Shown: one piece after another, positions 1 to 9,644 of the stretch
How positions within the stretch are numbered: the stretch's first letter is position 1
How the letters are laid out: each line of letters opens with the position of its first letter
Assembly (NCBI RefSeq): GCF_003435375.1
Contig: NZ_QWGL01000018.1
Location: 4,789-68,788, forward strand
Source of the DNA: Clostridium sp. AM34-11AC
GTDB lineage: Bacteria > Bacillota > Clostridia > Lachnospirales > Lachnospiraceae
Reading direction: 5' to 3'
Length of the DNA: 64,000 nucleotides
The notes under the pieces: model-generated
Databases searched by the model: none
What the model was told of the DNA's origin: nothing
Seen by the model: the letters and a program-made list of their open reading frames with translations, nothing else
Made by a program: the position numbers and the translations under genes

Positions 1-1
1 A

Positions 2-3000
2 TGGCTGGCTCAGGAATACGGCGGCAGTAACAGCAACAGCCTGTTCGTTGTCCGTGCCGGCAGCCCGGAGGAAACGCAGCTGCCCTGGCCGAAGGTACAG
101 CGCAGGCTTGCCCAGCTCATTCAGGAGGACCGGTTCTATACCGAAGAAGAACAGGACCGTTTTGACGACATCGACCCAATCGCCATCCGGGAAGCTCTGG
201 AAGAAAGAGGGATCGTCAACGGACAGGTGGCAGACCCGGAAAAACTGGACAATGCCCCGTTTATCCAACAGGTGATGTCAGATGCCGAGCAGATCGCAGA
301 TGCCGAGATAGAGCAGACTTCCGAAGTTTCCATTTCCGATGAGGAATATGACGCAGTTCGTCGCCCAATTTTGCAAAGAACCTCTTATGACCCAGCCGCC
401 CCGGTCTATGCCGTGGGCGATACCGTGTATATCGAGGATGACGCCTATCAGATCACCGAGCTGCGGGAGGACACCGTACAGCTTCTGCCAACCGGGATGG
501 TATATCCCATCTACCGGGCAGAGCGCAAAGAACAGTTCGAGCAGCTGCTTCGGGCAGACCGCCGCAATGCTTACTATACCGAGTTTCTTCCTATTGACCC
601 GGACAAGGCAGATCAGGACTTGCGGGATGTATTGGCTCATGGACTGATGGATGAAGCGGATAAAAAGCAGATTTCCACGCTGCTGCAATCCGGCAGGAGC
701 AACAGCGAGATCGCCTACTGGCTGAGCAGAGCCTATTCCGGTGAGATCGAGACACTGAATCTGGAGACCGGCGATATTGCCGATTACCGTACCACGGCAC
801 AGGGCATAGAACTGGAAGTCATGGATGCAGAGGAAAAGCGTCTGGCTGTGCTGTATTTCCGCTGGGATGAAGTTGCGCCTTTGCTGCGCGGGATGTATGC
901 CCGTCAGCTGGATGGCTTTGGACAGGAACAGCCCCAACCGGCTGCCGAATCCCCGGCCTTCCATTCCGAGACCGTGGCCGTCTATCCGGGCGACAAGAAC
1001 CATCTGCCTTATGATGTGGTGGTGGAACGGCTGCATATCGAGGAGCCGGAGCCGCCAGCCCCTGTGACAGAGCCGGAGAAAACCTTTGAGGAAGTGCTGG
1101 ACGAACACCCGGTTTCCATTCAGGTCAATGGCCAGTGGCAGACCTTCCCCAATGCCAAAGCTGCCGAGGAAGCCTCCTATGAGGAATACAAGGCCAACCT
1201 GCGCCGCAATGCACAGAACTTCCGTATTACCGATGAGCATTTGGGTGAAGGCGGTCCGAAAGCCAAGTTCCAGGCAAATGTCAATGCGATTCGTTTGCTG
1301 AAAGAGCTGGAAGTTGCCGGACAGCAGGCAAGCCCTGAACAGCAGGAAGTCCTATCCCGCTATGTAGGCTGGGGAGGTCTTGCCGATGCCTTTGACCCGG
1401 AAAAACCGGCATGGGCTTTAGAGTATGCCCAGCTGAAAGAGCTGCTGACCCCGGAGGAATATGCCGCCGCCAGAGGTTCCACCCTCAACGCGCACTACAC
1501 CAGTCCCACGGTAATCCGGGCCATCTATGAGACCGTGGGCCGCATGGGTTTTGAGACCGGCAACATCCTGGAGCCGTCCTGCGGTGTGGGCAATTTCTTC
1601 GGTATGCTGCCGGAAGAAATGCGAAACAGCCGTCTGTATGGCGTTGAGCTGGATTCCATCAGTGGACGGATTGCAAAGCAGCTCTACCCCAAGGCCGACA
1701 TCACCGTGGCCGGGTTTGAGACCACCGACAGGCGAGATTTCTATGACCTTGCCATTGGTAATGTGCCTTTTGGCCAGTATCAGGTTCGAGATAAAGCCTA
1801 TGACAAGCTGAATTTCAGCATCCACAACTACTTTTTTGCCAAAGCACTCGACCAGGTGCGTCCCGGCGGCGTGGTGGCTTTTGTAACCTCCCGCTATACC
1901 ATGGACGCCAAGGATTCCACCGTGCGCCGCTATCTTGCCCAGCGTGCCGAGCTGCTGGGAGCTATCCGTTTGCCTAATGACGCGTTCAAAAAGAATGCCG
2001 GTGCCGAGGTGGTATCGGACATCATCTTCCTCCAAAAACGGGACCGCCCGCTGGACATCATGCCGGAATGGACTCAAACCGGACAGACGGAGGACGGATT
2101 TGCCATCAACCGGTATTTTATCGACCACCCGGAAATGGTGCTGGGCAGACAGGAGCCGGTAAGCACTGCTCATGGTATGGACTACACTGTGAATCCTATC
2201 GAGGGACTGGAGCTTTCCGACCAGCTGCATGATGCTGTGAAGTACATTCATGGGACTTATCAGGAGGCAGAGCTGCCGGAACTGGGCGAAGGCGAAGCTA
2301 TTGACACCTCCATTCCTGCCGACCCCAATGTGAAGAACTATTCCTATGCCATTGTAGACGGGCAGGTGTACTACCGGGAAAACAGCCGTATGGTGCGCCC
2401 TGACCTCAACGCCACCGCCGAAGCCCGTGTAAAAGGTCTTGTGGAACTGCGTGATTGTGTGCAGGAACTGATCGACCTTCAGATGGATGCAGCGGTTCCG
2501 GACAGCACCATTCGGGAGAAGCAGGCGGAACTGAACAGCCTCTATGACAGCTTTTCTTCCCAATGCGGTCTCATCAATGACCGTGCAAACCGTCTGGCCT
2601 ATGCAGACGATTCTTCCTATTACCTGCTCTGTGCGCTGGAAGTCATCGACGAGAACGGAAAGCTGGAACGCAAGGCAGATATGTTCACCAAGCGGACCAT
2701 CAAGCCCCATCAGGCGGTGGCTGTGGTGGATACGGCAAGTGAAGCACTGGCGGTGTCCATCTCGGAAAAAGCCCGCGTGGATATGGACTATATGAGCCAG
2801 CTTACCGGAAAAACAAAAGAAGAACTGGCCGGAGAGCTGCAAGGCGTAATCTTCCGTGTACCGGGACAGCTGGAGAAAGACGGCACACCCCATTATGTGA
2901 CTGCTGATGAATACCTCTCCGGCAATGTACGCCGCAAACTGCGTCAGGCGCAACGGGCTGCACAGCAGGACCCGGTTTATGCAGTCAATGTGGAAGCTCT

Positions 3001-6000
3001 TACCGCCGCCCAGCCCAAAGACCTGGATGCGTCGGAGATTGAGGTGCGTCTGGGCGCTACCTGGATCGACAAAGAGTACATCCAGCAGTTTATGTACGAG
3101 ACCTTCAACACCCCGTTTTATCTCCAGCGCAGTATCGAGGTCAACTATTCGTCCTTTACCGCTGAATGGCAGATCAAGGGGAAATCTTCTGTATCCTACA
3201 ACGATGTGGCAGCTTATACCACCTATGGGACCAGTCGTGCCAATGCCTACAAGATTTTAGAGGACAGCCTGAACCTGCGGGATGTCCGCATCTATGACAC
3301 CATAGAGGACGCAGACGGAAAAGAGCGCCGCGTGCTGAACGCCAAGGAGACCACCCTGGCAGCTCAAAAACAGCAGGCGATCCGGGAAGCCTTTAGGGAC
3401 TGGATCTGGAGAGACCCGGAACGCCGCCAGACTTTGGTGCGCCAGTACAACGAAGAAATGAACTCTACCCGTCCCCGCGAGTATGATGGCAGCCATATCA
3501 CTTTTGGCGGCATGAACCCGGCCATTACCCTGCGGGAACACCAGAAAAGCGCCATCGCCCATGTGCTGTATGGAGGAAATACCCTGTTGGCACATGAAGT
3601 AGGCGCGGGCAAAACCTTTGAGATGGTGGCCGCTGCGATGGAAGCCAAACGCCTGGGCTTGTGCCAGAAATCTCTCTTTGTGGTTCCCAACCACCTGACT
3701 GAGCAGTGGGCATCGGAGTTTCTGCGCCTCTATCCTTCTGCCAACATCTTAGTCACAACCAAAAAGGACTTTGAGACCCATAACCGCAAGAAGTTCTGCG
3801 CCCGTATTGCGACCGGTGACTACGACGCCATCATCATGGGACACAGTCAGTTTGAGCGTATCCCCATCAGCCGGGAGCGTCAGGAAAGGCTTCTCTATGA
3901 GCAGATCGACGAGATCACCGAGGGTATCGCAGAGGTGCAGGCCAGCGGCGGTGAGCGTTTTACCGTCAAGCAGCTGGAGCGTACCAGAAAGTCGCTGGAA
4001 GCCAGACTGGAAAAGCTGCAAGCCGAGGGGCGAAAAGACGATGTGGTAACTTTTGAGCAGCTGGGTGTAGACCGGTTGTTCGTAGACGAGGCCCACAACT
4101 ACAAGAACCTGTTTTTATACACAAAAATGCGGAATGTGGCTGGTCTTTCCACATCGGACGCGCAGAAATCCTCCGATATGTTTGCCAAGTGCCGCTATAT
4201 GGATGAGATCACTGGAAACCGTGGCGTGATCTTTGCCACCGGCACACCGGTCAGCAACTCCATGACCGAGCTTTACACCATGCAGCGTTATCTTCAATAT
4301 GAACGCCTGCAAGAGCTGAACATGACCCACTTCGACTGCTGGGCTTCCCGATTTGGGGAGACCGTCACAGCATTGGAGCTGGCACCGGAAGGCACCGGCT
4401 ATCGGGCAAGAACGAGATTCAGCAAGTTCTTTAATCTGCCGGAGCTGATGAACCTGTTCAAAGAAGTGGCGGACATCAAGACCGCCGACCAACTGAATCT
4501 GCCTACCCCGGAGGTGGAATACCACAATGTTGTGGCGCAGCCCACCGAACATCAGCAGGAAATGGTCAAGGCCCTTTCGGAGCGCGCATCGCTGGTACAC
4601 AGCGGAACCGTTGATCCGTCCCAGGACAATATGCTCAAAATTACCTCGGATGGCCGCAAGCTGGGGCTGGACCAGAGGATCGTCAACCAGATGCTGCCGG
4701 ATGAACCTGGCACAAAGGTCAATCAGTGTGTGGAGAACATCATGCAGATCTGGCGGGATGGCGAAGCTGACAAGCTGACCCAGCTGGTGTTCTGTGATAT
4801 TTCTACCCCGCAGGCAAAAGCTCCTGCAAGCAAGGCGGCGAAAACGCTGGATAATCCACTGCTTCACGCACTGGAAGGCGCTGTACCTCTGCCGGAGCAG
4901 GAACCGGCCTTTACGGTATATGACGATATTCGTCAGAAGCTCATTGCCCAGGGGATGCCTGCTGATCAGATCGCTTTTATCCATGAGGCCAATACCGAGG
5001 TGCGGAAAAAGGAGCTGTTCTCCAAAGTCCGTACCGGTCAGGTGCGTGTGCTTATGGGCAGCACCGCCAAGATGGGCGCAGGCACCAATGTGCAGGACCG
5101 TCTGGTGGCACTTCATGACCTGGACTGTCCGTGGAGACCGGGAGACCTTGCCCAGCGCAAGGGCCGTATCGAGCGCCAGGGCAACCAGAATCCCCTTGTC
5201 CATGTGTATCGCTATGTGACCGAGGGAACTTTCGACGCATACCTCTGGCAGACAGTGGAGAATAAGCAGAAATTCATCAGCCAGATCATGACTTCTAAAT
5301 CGCCGGTGCGCTCCTGCGATGATGTGGATGAAACGGCGCTTTCCTTTGCCGAGATCAAGGCTCTGTGCGCCGGAGACCCCCGTATCAAAGAGCGTATGGA
5401 TCTGGATGTGGAGGTATCCCGCCTGAAGCTGATGAAAGCCGACCACCAGAGTAAGCAGTACCGCTTGGAGGATCAGTTGCTCAAATATTTCCCGGAGGAG
5501 ATTGAAAAGCACAAGGGCTTTATCAAAGGCTTTGAATCTGACCTGGAGGTTTTGGCAGCTCACCCGCACCCGGAGGACGGCTTTGCCGGTATGGAGATTC
5601 GTGGAGATCTGCTGACCGATAAGGAGAACGCCGGTGCTGCCCTTTTGGATGCCTGCAAGGAGGTCAAAACCTCCGATCCGGTGCAGATCGGCAGCTACCG
5701 GGGCTATGCCATGTCTGTGGAATTTTCCGCTTGGAAACAGGAATATACGCTCCTGCTAAAAGGACAGATGACCCACAGGGCAACCCTTGGTACAGACCCT
5801 CGCGGAAATCTTACCCGTATCGACAATGCCCTCGCCCAGATGCCGCAGCGTCTGGAGGCGGCAAAGGCCCAGATGGATAACCTCTATCAGCAGCAGGCTG
5901 CGGCAAAGGAGGAAGTTGGAAAGCCGTTCCTTTATGAAGAAGAACTAAAAAGCAAAAACGCCCGTCTGGTGGAGCTGGATACCCTGCTCAACATCGACGG

Positions 6001-6130
6001 AAAGGGACCGGCACACGATGAAGCTGTCGTTGCCAAAAGCACACGGCCTTCGGTATTGGACCATCTAAAACGCCCGGTGCCGCCCCGCAGTACAGACAAG
6101 AAGCCAAAACAGCATGAGGAGGTGCGATAA
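2..6130 (+). CDS. Element-borne DNA methylase/SNF2-like helicase fusion protein (5' partial)
   Basis: The reading frame is open from the first bases of the window, so the N terminus is missing; an internal GTG at 227 is not the true start. An adenine-N6 methyltransferase-like domain shows EPSCGVGNFF (1571-1600) and a degenerate NPPF-type motif NVPFG (1760-1774). A superfamily 2 helicase domain follows, with Walker A HEVGAGKT (3593-3616), a DEAH box (4085-4096), ATGTPVSNS near 4240, and a C-terminal helicase lobe near 5050-5200 rich in Arg/Gly motifs. Such proteins of over 2000 residues are standard in Firmicutes conjugative elements. They are thought to protect or process element DNA, but the role is not established. 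The gene is followed at once by a DUF3849 gene. Confidence 0.9.
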   Translation, partial: WLAQEYGGSNSNSLFVVRAGSPEETQLPWPKVQRRLAQLIQEDRFYTEEEQDRFDDIDPIAIREALEERGIVNGQVADPEKLDNAPFIQQVMSDAEQIADAEIEQTSEVSISDEEYDAVRRPILQRTSYDPAAPVYAVGDTVYIEDDAYQITELREDTVQLLPTGMVYPIYRAERKEQFEQLLRADRRNAYYTEFLPIDPDKADQDLRDVLAHGLMDEADKKQISTLLQSGRSNSEIAYWLSRAYSGEIETLNLETGDIADYRTTAQGIELEVMDAEEKRLAVLYFRWDEVAPLLRGMYARQLDGFGQEQPQPAAESPAFHSETVAVYPGDKNHLPYDVVVERLHIEEPEPPAPVTEPEKTFEEVLDEHPVSIQVNGQWQTFPNAKAAEEASYEEYKANLRRNAQNFRITDEHLGEGGPKAKFQANVNAIRLLKELEVAGQQASPEQQEVLSRYVGWGGLADAFDPEKPAWALEYAQLKELLTPEEYAAARGSTLNAHYTSPTVIRAIYETVGRMGFETGNILEPSCGVGNFFGMLPEEMRNSRLYGVELDSISGRIAKQLYPKADITVAGFETTDRRDFYDLAIGNVPFGQYQVRDKAYDKLNFSIHNYFFAKALDQVRPGGVVAFVTSRYTMDAKDSTVRRYLAQRAELLGAIRLPNDAFKKNAGAEVVSDIIFLQKRDRPLDIMPEWTQTGQTEDGFAINRYFIDHPEMVLGRQEPVSTAHGMDYTVNPIEGLELSDQLHDAVKYIHGTYQEAELPELGEGEAIDTSIPADPNVKNYSYAIVDGQVYYRENSRMVRPDLNATAEARVKGLVELRDCVQELIDLQMDAAVPDSTIREKQAELNSLYDSFSSQCGLINDRANRLAYADDSSYYLLCALEVIDENGKLERKADMFTKRTIKPHQAVAVVDTASEALAVSISEKARVDMDYMSQLTGKTKEELAGELQGVIFRVPGQLEKDGTPHYVTADEYLSGNVRRKLRQAQRAAQQDPVYAVNVEALTAAQPKDLDASEIEVRLGATWIDKEYIQQFMYETFNTPFYLQRSIEVNYSSFTAEWQIKGKSSVSYNDVAAYTTYGTSRANAYKILEDSLNLRDVRIYDTIEDADGKERRVLNAKETTLAAQKQQAIREAFRDWIWRDPERRQTLVRQYNEEMNSTRPREYDGSHITFGGMNPAITLREHQKSAIAHVLYGGNTLLAHEVGAGKTFEMVAAAMEAKRLGLCQKSLFVVPNHLTEQWASEFLRLYPSANILVTTKKDFETHNRKKFCARIATGDYDAIIMGHSQFERIPISRERQERLLYEQIDEITEGIAEVQASGGERFTVKQLERTRKSLEARLEKLQAEGRKDDVVTFEQLGVDRLFVDEAHNYKNLFLYTKMRNVAGLSTSDAQKSSDMFAKCRYMDEITGNRGVIFATGTPVSNSMTELYTMQRYLQYERLQELNMTHFDCWASRFGETVTALELAPEGTGYRARTRFSKFFNLPELMNLFKEVADIKTADQLNLPTPEVEYHNVVAQPTEHQQEMVKALSERASLVHSGTVDPSQDNMLKITSDGRKLGLDQRIVNQMLPDEPGTKVNQCVENIMQIWRDGEADKLTQLVFCDISTPQAKAPASKAAKTLDNPLLHALEGAVPLPEQEPAFTVYDDIRQKLIAQGMPADQIAFIHEANTEVRKKELFSKVRTGQVRVLMGSTAKMGAGTNVQDRLVALHDLDCPWRPGDLAQRKGRIERQGNQNPLVHVYRYVTEGTFDAYLWQTVENKQKFISQIMTSKSPVRSCDDVDETALSFAEIKALCAGDPRIKERMDLDVEVSRLKLMKADHQSKQYRLEDQLLKYFPEEIEKHKGFIKGFESDLEVLAAHPHPEDGFAGMEIRGDLLTDKENAGAALLDACKEVKTSDPVQIGSYRGYAMSVEFSAWKQEYTLLLKGQMTHRATLGTDPRGNLTRIDNALAQMPQRLEAAKAQMDNLYQQQAAAKEEVGKPFLYEEELKSKNARLVELDTLLNIDGKGPAHDEAVVAKSTRPSVLDHLKRPVPPRSTDKKPKQHEEVR

Positions 6131-6131
6131 C

Positions 6132-6950
6132 ATGAATACCAACGATCTAAATACAGCCCTTTATGAAAAGATGGCTGCCGAACAGGACAAGTTCCGGGAA
6201 TGGCTGAAAATCCAGCCCCCGGAAGAAGTCTTAAACCATGCCTATGAGTACACCATCCGCGAGGACATTGTGATGGCGATGGAGGAACTGGAGCTGACTG
6301 ATGCCCAGGCTCAGGCACTTTTGGAATCTCCCTCTCCGCTGGCGGATGTGTACCGTTATTTTGAAAAGCTGGAGACCGGCTATATGGATGTGATCCGGGA
6401 CAGTATTGAGAACCGTGCCGACGATGTGTGCAGAGCTAAAGAGGAACTGCGAACAACACCGGTCTATCCCCATTCTGCCGCCTATGCGAGAGAACATGGG
6501 GAGTTGGAGCAGTACCGGGCTTCCAACAATGCAAATCTCCAATGCAAGGAGTCCATTGAAGCGGCGGTGCGGGAACACTTCGACGGAATGTATCTCAGTC
6601 ACGATGCGGCAAAGGGTGTGATCGAGATCTATGGCATGGAGCGTGTGGCTATGGTTCTGGCTAACACCGTCCAGCTTCAGGACTGGGATGGGCGCTACTC
6701 CCGACGCAACAAAGAATGGGCTAAGACCATTCCCAACGATAATCCCGAAACTGTCCGTTGTGGTTATGCCTTAAACAGCCACCCTGCTGTGCTGGATGGC
6801 TTTATTGATCTGGTGCGTGTAGAACAGCAGCGCAGCCGTACTCAGGGAGAAAAACTGCAACCGTCCCGCCCCTCAGTACGGGATAAGCTCAAACAGGAGC
6901 TGCCTGCCCATAAGCCTGCCGCCCCGAAGAAACGGGAGCCGGAGCGATAA
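6132..6950 (+). CDS. DUF3849 domain-containing element protein
   Basis: A 272-residue soluble protein. The chosen ATG sits 8 bases after a GAGGAGGT ribosome site that overlaps the end of the methylase/helicase gene; an upstream in-frame start at 6114 lies before that site and is less likely. The middle and C-terminal part (about residues 115-240) has the DUF3849 pattern: SAAYAREHGELEQYRASN, then DGMYLSHDAAK, then VLANTVQLQDWDGRYSRRNKEWA. DUF3849 proteins commonly accompany the large methylase/helicase in conjugative elements; their function is unknown. The next gene, mobC, starts 3 bases downstream, so the three genes probably form one operon ending at the terminator near 7312. Confidence 0.75.
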   Translation: MNTNDLNTALYEKMAAEQDKFREWLKIQPPEEVLNHAYEYTIREDIVMAMEELELTDAQAQALLESPSPLADVYRYFEKLETGYMDVIRDSIENRADDVCRAKEELRTTPVYPHSAAYAREHGELEQYRASNNANLQCKESIEAAVREHFDGMYLSHDAAKGVIEIYGMERVAMVLANTVQLQDWDGRYSRRNKEWAKTIPNDNPETVRCGYALNSHPAVLDGFIDLVRVEQQRSRTQGEKLQPSRPSVRDKLKQELPAHKPAAPKKREPER

Positions 6951-6952
6951 CT

Positions 6953-7291
6953 ATGGCAAAGCGTAAGCGGGATATGCAATTAAACTTTAGAGTTTCAGCG
7001 GAGGAGCTTGCTGTGATTGAGCAAAAAATGTCTCAGTTTGGAACCTCCAACCGTGAAGCCTATCTAAGAAAAATGGCGCTGGATGGGTATGTAGTCAAGC
7101 TGGAGCTGCCGGAGCTGAAGGAGCTTGTTTCCCTGATGCGCCGAAACAGCAACAACTTAAACCAGCTGACCCGTAAAGTGCATGAGACTGGGCGGGTTTA
7201 TGATGCTGACTTGGAGGATATATCCCAGCGGCAGGAACAGTTATGGGAGGGTTTGAAGGAAATCCTTACCCAGCTTTCCAAACTCTTATAA
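6953..7291 (+). CDS. mobC: MobC-like mobilization (relaxosome accessory) protein
   Basis: A 112-residue protein with an N-terminal ribbon-helix-helix-like segment (MQLNFRVSAEELAVIEQKM). The MobC signature follows, with SNREAYLRKMALDGY at about 31-45 and RRNSNNLNQLTRKVHETG at about 63-80. MobC proteins bind oriT next to the relaxase and help open the DNA for nicking. The gene is co-directional with the upstream operon and is followed by a strong hairpin terminator. Its partner relaxase lies 2.4 kb downstream, separated by a membrane-protein gene and an AbiE cassette. Confidence 0.85.
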   Translation: MAKRKRDMQLNFRVSAEELAVIEQKMSQFGTSNREAYLRKMALDGYVVKLELPELKELVSLMRRNSNNLNQLTRKVHETGRVYDADLEDISQRQEQLWEGLKEILTQLSKLL

Positions 7292-7311
7292 CAGGGATAG
7301 ATACTCCATTT

Positions 7312-7365
7312 GCGGAGGGAGGAACGGCATTACTTCGCTGCTCCTCTCTCCGCTTTTTCTTTTTA
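7312..7365 (+). terminator. Intrinsic terminator after mobC
   Basis: A 12-bp stem pairs GCGGAGGGAGGA (7312-7323) with TCCTCTCTCCGC (7342-7353), with one G-U pair. TTTTTCTTTTTAT follows at once. Confidence 0.85.
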
Positions 7366-7446
7366 TCGGTATCCTTGTCTTTTGCCTGCCCATGCCGGAT
7401 AATATGATTAGAAAAGATACCAAGAACGCTGCAAGGAGGAAATAAC

Positions 7447-7746
7447 ATGAAGATTTTGAAAGGGCTTTTGATGATTATAACTGCACCGGTCATTTTGGTG
7501 CTGACGCTTTTTGTCTGGCTCTGCACGGGGCTGATCTACATATCCGGTCTGGTGCTTGGTCTGCTCAGCACTGTAATTGCTCTGCTTGGCGTGGCTGTGC
7601 TTATTACCTATTCCCCGCAAAATGGTGTGATTTTGCTGGTTATGGCATTTTTGATTAGCCCTATGGGGCTGCCGTTGGCTGCAATCTGGCTGATGGGTAA
7701 GGTGCAGAGTTTGAAATTTGCCATTCAGGATTGGATTTATGGATAA
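7447..7746 (+). CDS. Small integral membrane protein of conjugative elements (CD1845-like)
   Basis: A 99-residue, very hydrophobic protein with three to four predicted membrane segments (about residues 5-30, 33-55, 58-80 and a short C-terminal one). An AAGGAGGA ribosome site lies just upstream. The size, position between mobC and the relaxase, and overall character match the CD1845-type membrane proteins of Firmicutes conjugative transposons, whose function is unknown. The family name is given from memory and context. Confidence 0.6.
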   Translation: MKILKGLLMIITAPVILVLTLFVWLCTGLIYISGLVLGLLSTVIALLGVAVLITYSPQNGVILLVMAFLISPMGLPLAAIWLMGKVQSLKFAIQDWIYG

Positions 7747-7817
7747 AAAATACGCAAAGCCACAAAATGCCAAACACCGTCTGTTAAATTTGGAAAGAGA
7801 AACTATATATCCACGAC

Positions 7818-7852
7818 TTTACTTTTGAACTAATATTGAATATAATATTAGT
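7818..7852 (+). promoter_or_regulatory. Promoter and palindromic operator of the AbiE cassette
   Basis: A promoter-like pair TTTACT (7818-7823) and TATAAT (7841-7846) is spaced by 17 bp. The -10 box lies inside a perfect inverted repeat with 9-bp arms, ACTAATATT (7829-7837) and AATATTAGT (7844-7852), separated by 6 bp. AbiEi antitoxins are known to repress their own operons by binding inverted repeats in the promoter, so this is the likely AbiEi operator. Confidence 0.7.
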
Positions 7853-7867
7853 ACGAAAGGAAGTGAC

Positions 7868-8464
7868 ATGATGGGACAATTTGAACAGCTGGATCAGATG
7901 CTAACAGCACAAGAAGGAATGCTGCGAACATCACAGGTCGTATCCTCTGGAATTTCAAAGCCGGTATTTTATGATTATGTGCGTTCACGAGATTTGGATA
8001 GAGTTGCACATGGGATTTATCTGTCCAAAGATTCCTGGGTGGATGCCATGTATCTGCTTCATTTGCGATTTGAACAAGCAGTATTTTCACATGAAACAGC
8101 TTTATTTTTTCACGATCTGACAGACCGTGAACCAATAGAATATACAGTTACGGTCAAAACTGGATGCAATCCAAGCAAAATGAAAGCAGAAGGCATTCAA
8201 GTTTTTACGATTAAAGCAGACTTACATGATGTAGGACTTACAACAGCGAAAACTCCGTTCGGGCATACTGTGCCGGTTTATGATATGGAGCGAACGATCT
8301 GTGATTTGCTCAGAAGCCGTAGCAGAATTGAAATTCAGACCTTTCAGGGAGCACTGAAAGCGTATGCCCGTAGAAAAGATAAGAACCTGCGAGCTTTAAT
8401 GCAATATGCCGGGATGTTCAAGGTGGAAAAAATTTTACGACAGTATTTGGAGGTACTTTTATGA
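7868..8464 (+). CDS. abiEi: AbiEi-family antitoxin / transcriptional autoregulator
   Basis: A 198-residue protein. The N-terminal winged-helix region (about residues 10-60: GMLRTSQVVSSGISKPVFYDYVRSRDLDRVAHGIYL) has the pattern of AbiEi antitoxins, where a promoter-binding domain is joined to a C-terminal antitoxin domain. The C-terminal half contains VYDMERTICDLLR, another conserved stretch of the family. The stop overlaps the next start by 4 bases (ATGA), indicating translational coupling with the nucleotidyltransferase toxin. The family blocks phage infection in lactococci and streptococci; here it is element cargo and may also stabilise the element. The cassette is AT-rich compared with the mob genes around it. 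Confidence 0.85.
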   Translation: MMGQFEQLDQMLTAQEGMLRTSQVVSSGISKPVFYDYVRSRDLDRVAHGIYLSKDSWVDAMYLLHLRFEQAVFSHETALFFHDLTDREPIEYTVTVKTGCNPSKMKAEGIQVFTIKADLHDVGLTTAKTPFGHTVPVYDMERTICDLLRSRSRIEIQTFQGALKAYARRKDKNLRALMQYAGMFKVEKILRQYLEVLL

Positions 8465-9315
8465 TAAAAACAGCAAGGCAGCTTAAAGATTTAATACGAA
8501 ACCTTTCCAGAGAAAAATCCGCAGATGCTCAGATTTTAATGAGGAACTACATGATGGAGCGTTTTTTGGAGCGTATTTCTCTTTCTGAGTATCGTGATAA
8601 GTTTATCTTGAAGGGTGGTATGTTGGTAGCGGCTATGGTTGGATTGGATGCCCGCTCTACGATGGATTTGGATGCAACCATAAAGGGAGCTAATGTTAAT
8701 GTGGAGGATATTGAGAATCTAATTTCATCAATCGTAACTGTTCCGATTGATGATGGTGTTAAATTTCAGCTGAAAAGTATTTCGGAGATTATGGATGAAG
8801 CAGAGTATCCGGGGATTCGTGTCAGCATGAGTACAACATTCGATGGTGTAGTGACCCCTTTGAAAATTGATATTTCTACGGGAGATGCAATCACTCCAAG
8901 AGAGGTTCGGTATTCATTCAAACTTATGCTGGAAGATCGCTCCATTGATATTTGGGCTTATAATTTAGAAACTGTGCTGGCAGAAAAACTGGAAACCATT
9001 ATTACCAGAACCACAACCAATACCCGCATGAGAGATTTCTACGATATTTACATTTTAGAACAGCTGCATGGAACCACGCTGAACCCGAAAATTTTACATG
9101 ATGCGCTTCTGGCAACTGCTCATAAACGGGGATCGGAGAAGTATCTTAACCAGGCTGAAGAAGTTTTTGACGAAGTGGAAAATGATTCGGTTATGCAAAA
9201 ACTTTGGGAGGCATACCGTAAAAAGTTTTCTTATGCTTCTGATTTGGAATGGGATGTGATTATGAAAGCAATTCGCAGGTTATATGTTCTTTGCGAGAAG
9301 GGCATCAGCTTATGA
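8461..9315 (+). CDS. abiEii: AbiEii-family nucleotidyltransferase toxin
   Basis: A 284-residue protein with the DNA polymerase-beta-like nucleotidyltransferase pattern of AbiEii: KGGML at residues 51-55, the catalytic D69-x-D71 in STMDLDATI, a third acidic strand in PLKIDISTGD, and AEKLETIITRTTTNTRMRDFYDIYIL further on. AbiEii/MenT-type toxins transfer nucleotides to a cellular acceptor and arrest growth. The cognate AbiEi ends inside its first codons, and a third gene overlaps its stop by 4 bases. All catalytic motifs appear intact. Confidence 0.88.
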   Translation: MIKTARQLKDLIRNLSREKSADAQILMRNYMMERFLERISLSEYRDKFILKGGMLVAAMVGLDARSTMDLDATIKGANVNVEDIENLISSIVTVPIDDGVKFQLKSISEIMDEAEYPGIRVSMSTTFDGVVTPLKIDISTGDAITPREVRYSFKLMLEDRSIDIWAYNLETVLAEKLETIITRTTTNTRMRDFYDIYILEQLHGTTLNPKILHDALLATAHKRGSEKYLNQAEEVFDEVENDSVMQKLWEAYRKKFSYASDLEWDVIMKAIRRLYVLCEKGISL

Positions 9316-9638
9316 AAAAGCATGGACACTATTGTAAAGTTTGTGGTGAATACAAAGCCAACGAAAAATTTTCAGGCAAAGGTCATGCATCCCACATTTG
9401 TAAATCCTGTGCTTCGCTACCAGCAGAAAAGCAGGCTGAACTGATGACACTGAATCGTCTTTTGAATCTTCCATGGAGGCTATCGAAAGAGCAGTTGTCC
9501 TGGCTGAAAAATCGACTAAAGGATAGGCGGCCTGATGTCCGTGCATTGGCGCAAGAGCAATATGAAATGAGATTTCCACCAAGACACTTAGAAGATGATG
9601 AGTTCAATTTTTTCGATGAAGAAAGTTTTATAGAATAG
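9312..9638 (+). CDS. Small zinc-ribbon protein translationally coupled to AbiEii
   Basis: A 108-residue protein whose ATG overlaps the abiEii stop (ATGA). The N terminus has two CxxC pairs (C8/C11 and C30/C33), a likely zinc ribbon. The rest is a charged helical region with an acidic C terminus (EDDEFNFFDEES). A longer in-frame reading from 9249 would lie inside abiEii and is rejected. It is the last gene of the three-gene cassette, followed by a hairpin terminator. No function is recognised; the coupling suggests it acts with the AbiE pair, perhaps as a third regulator or target adaptor. Confidence 0.75.
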   Translation: MKKHGHYCKVCGEYKANEKFSGKGHASHICKSCASLPAEKQAELMTLNRLLNLPWRLSKEQLSWLKNRLKDRRPDVRALAQEQYEMRFPPRHLEDDEFNFFDEESFIE

Positions 9639-9644
9639 TGAAAG

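Noticed and set aside
278..2953. Long minus-strand ORFs opposite the methylase/helicase gene
   Set aside because: They are shadow frames of a GC-rich coding sequence with no family features.
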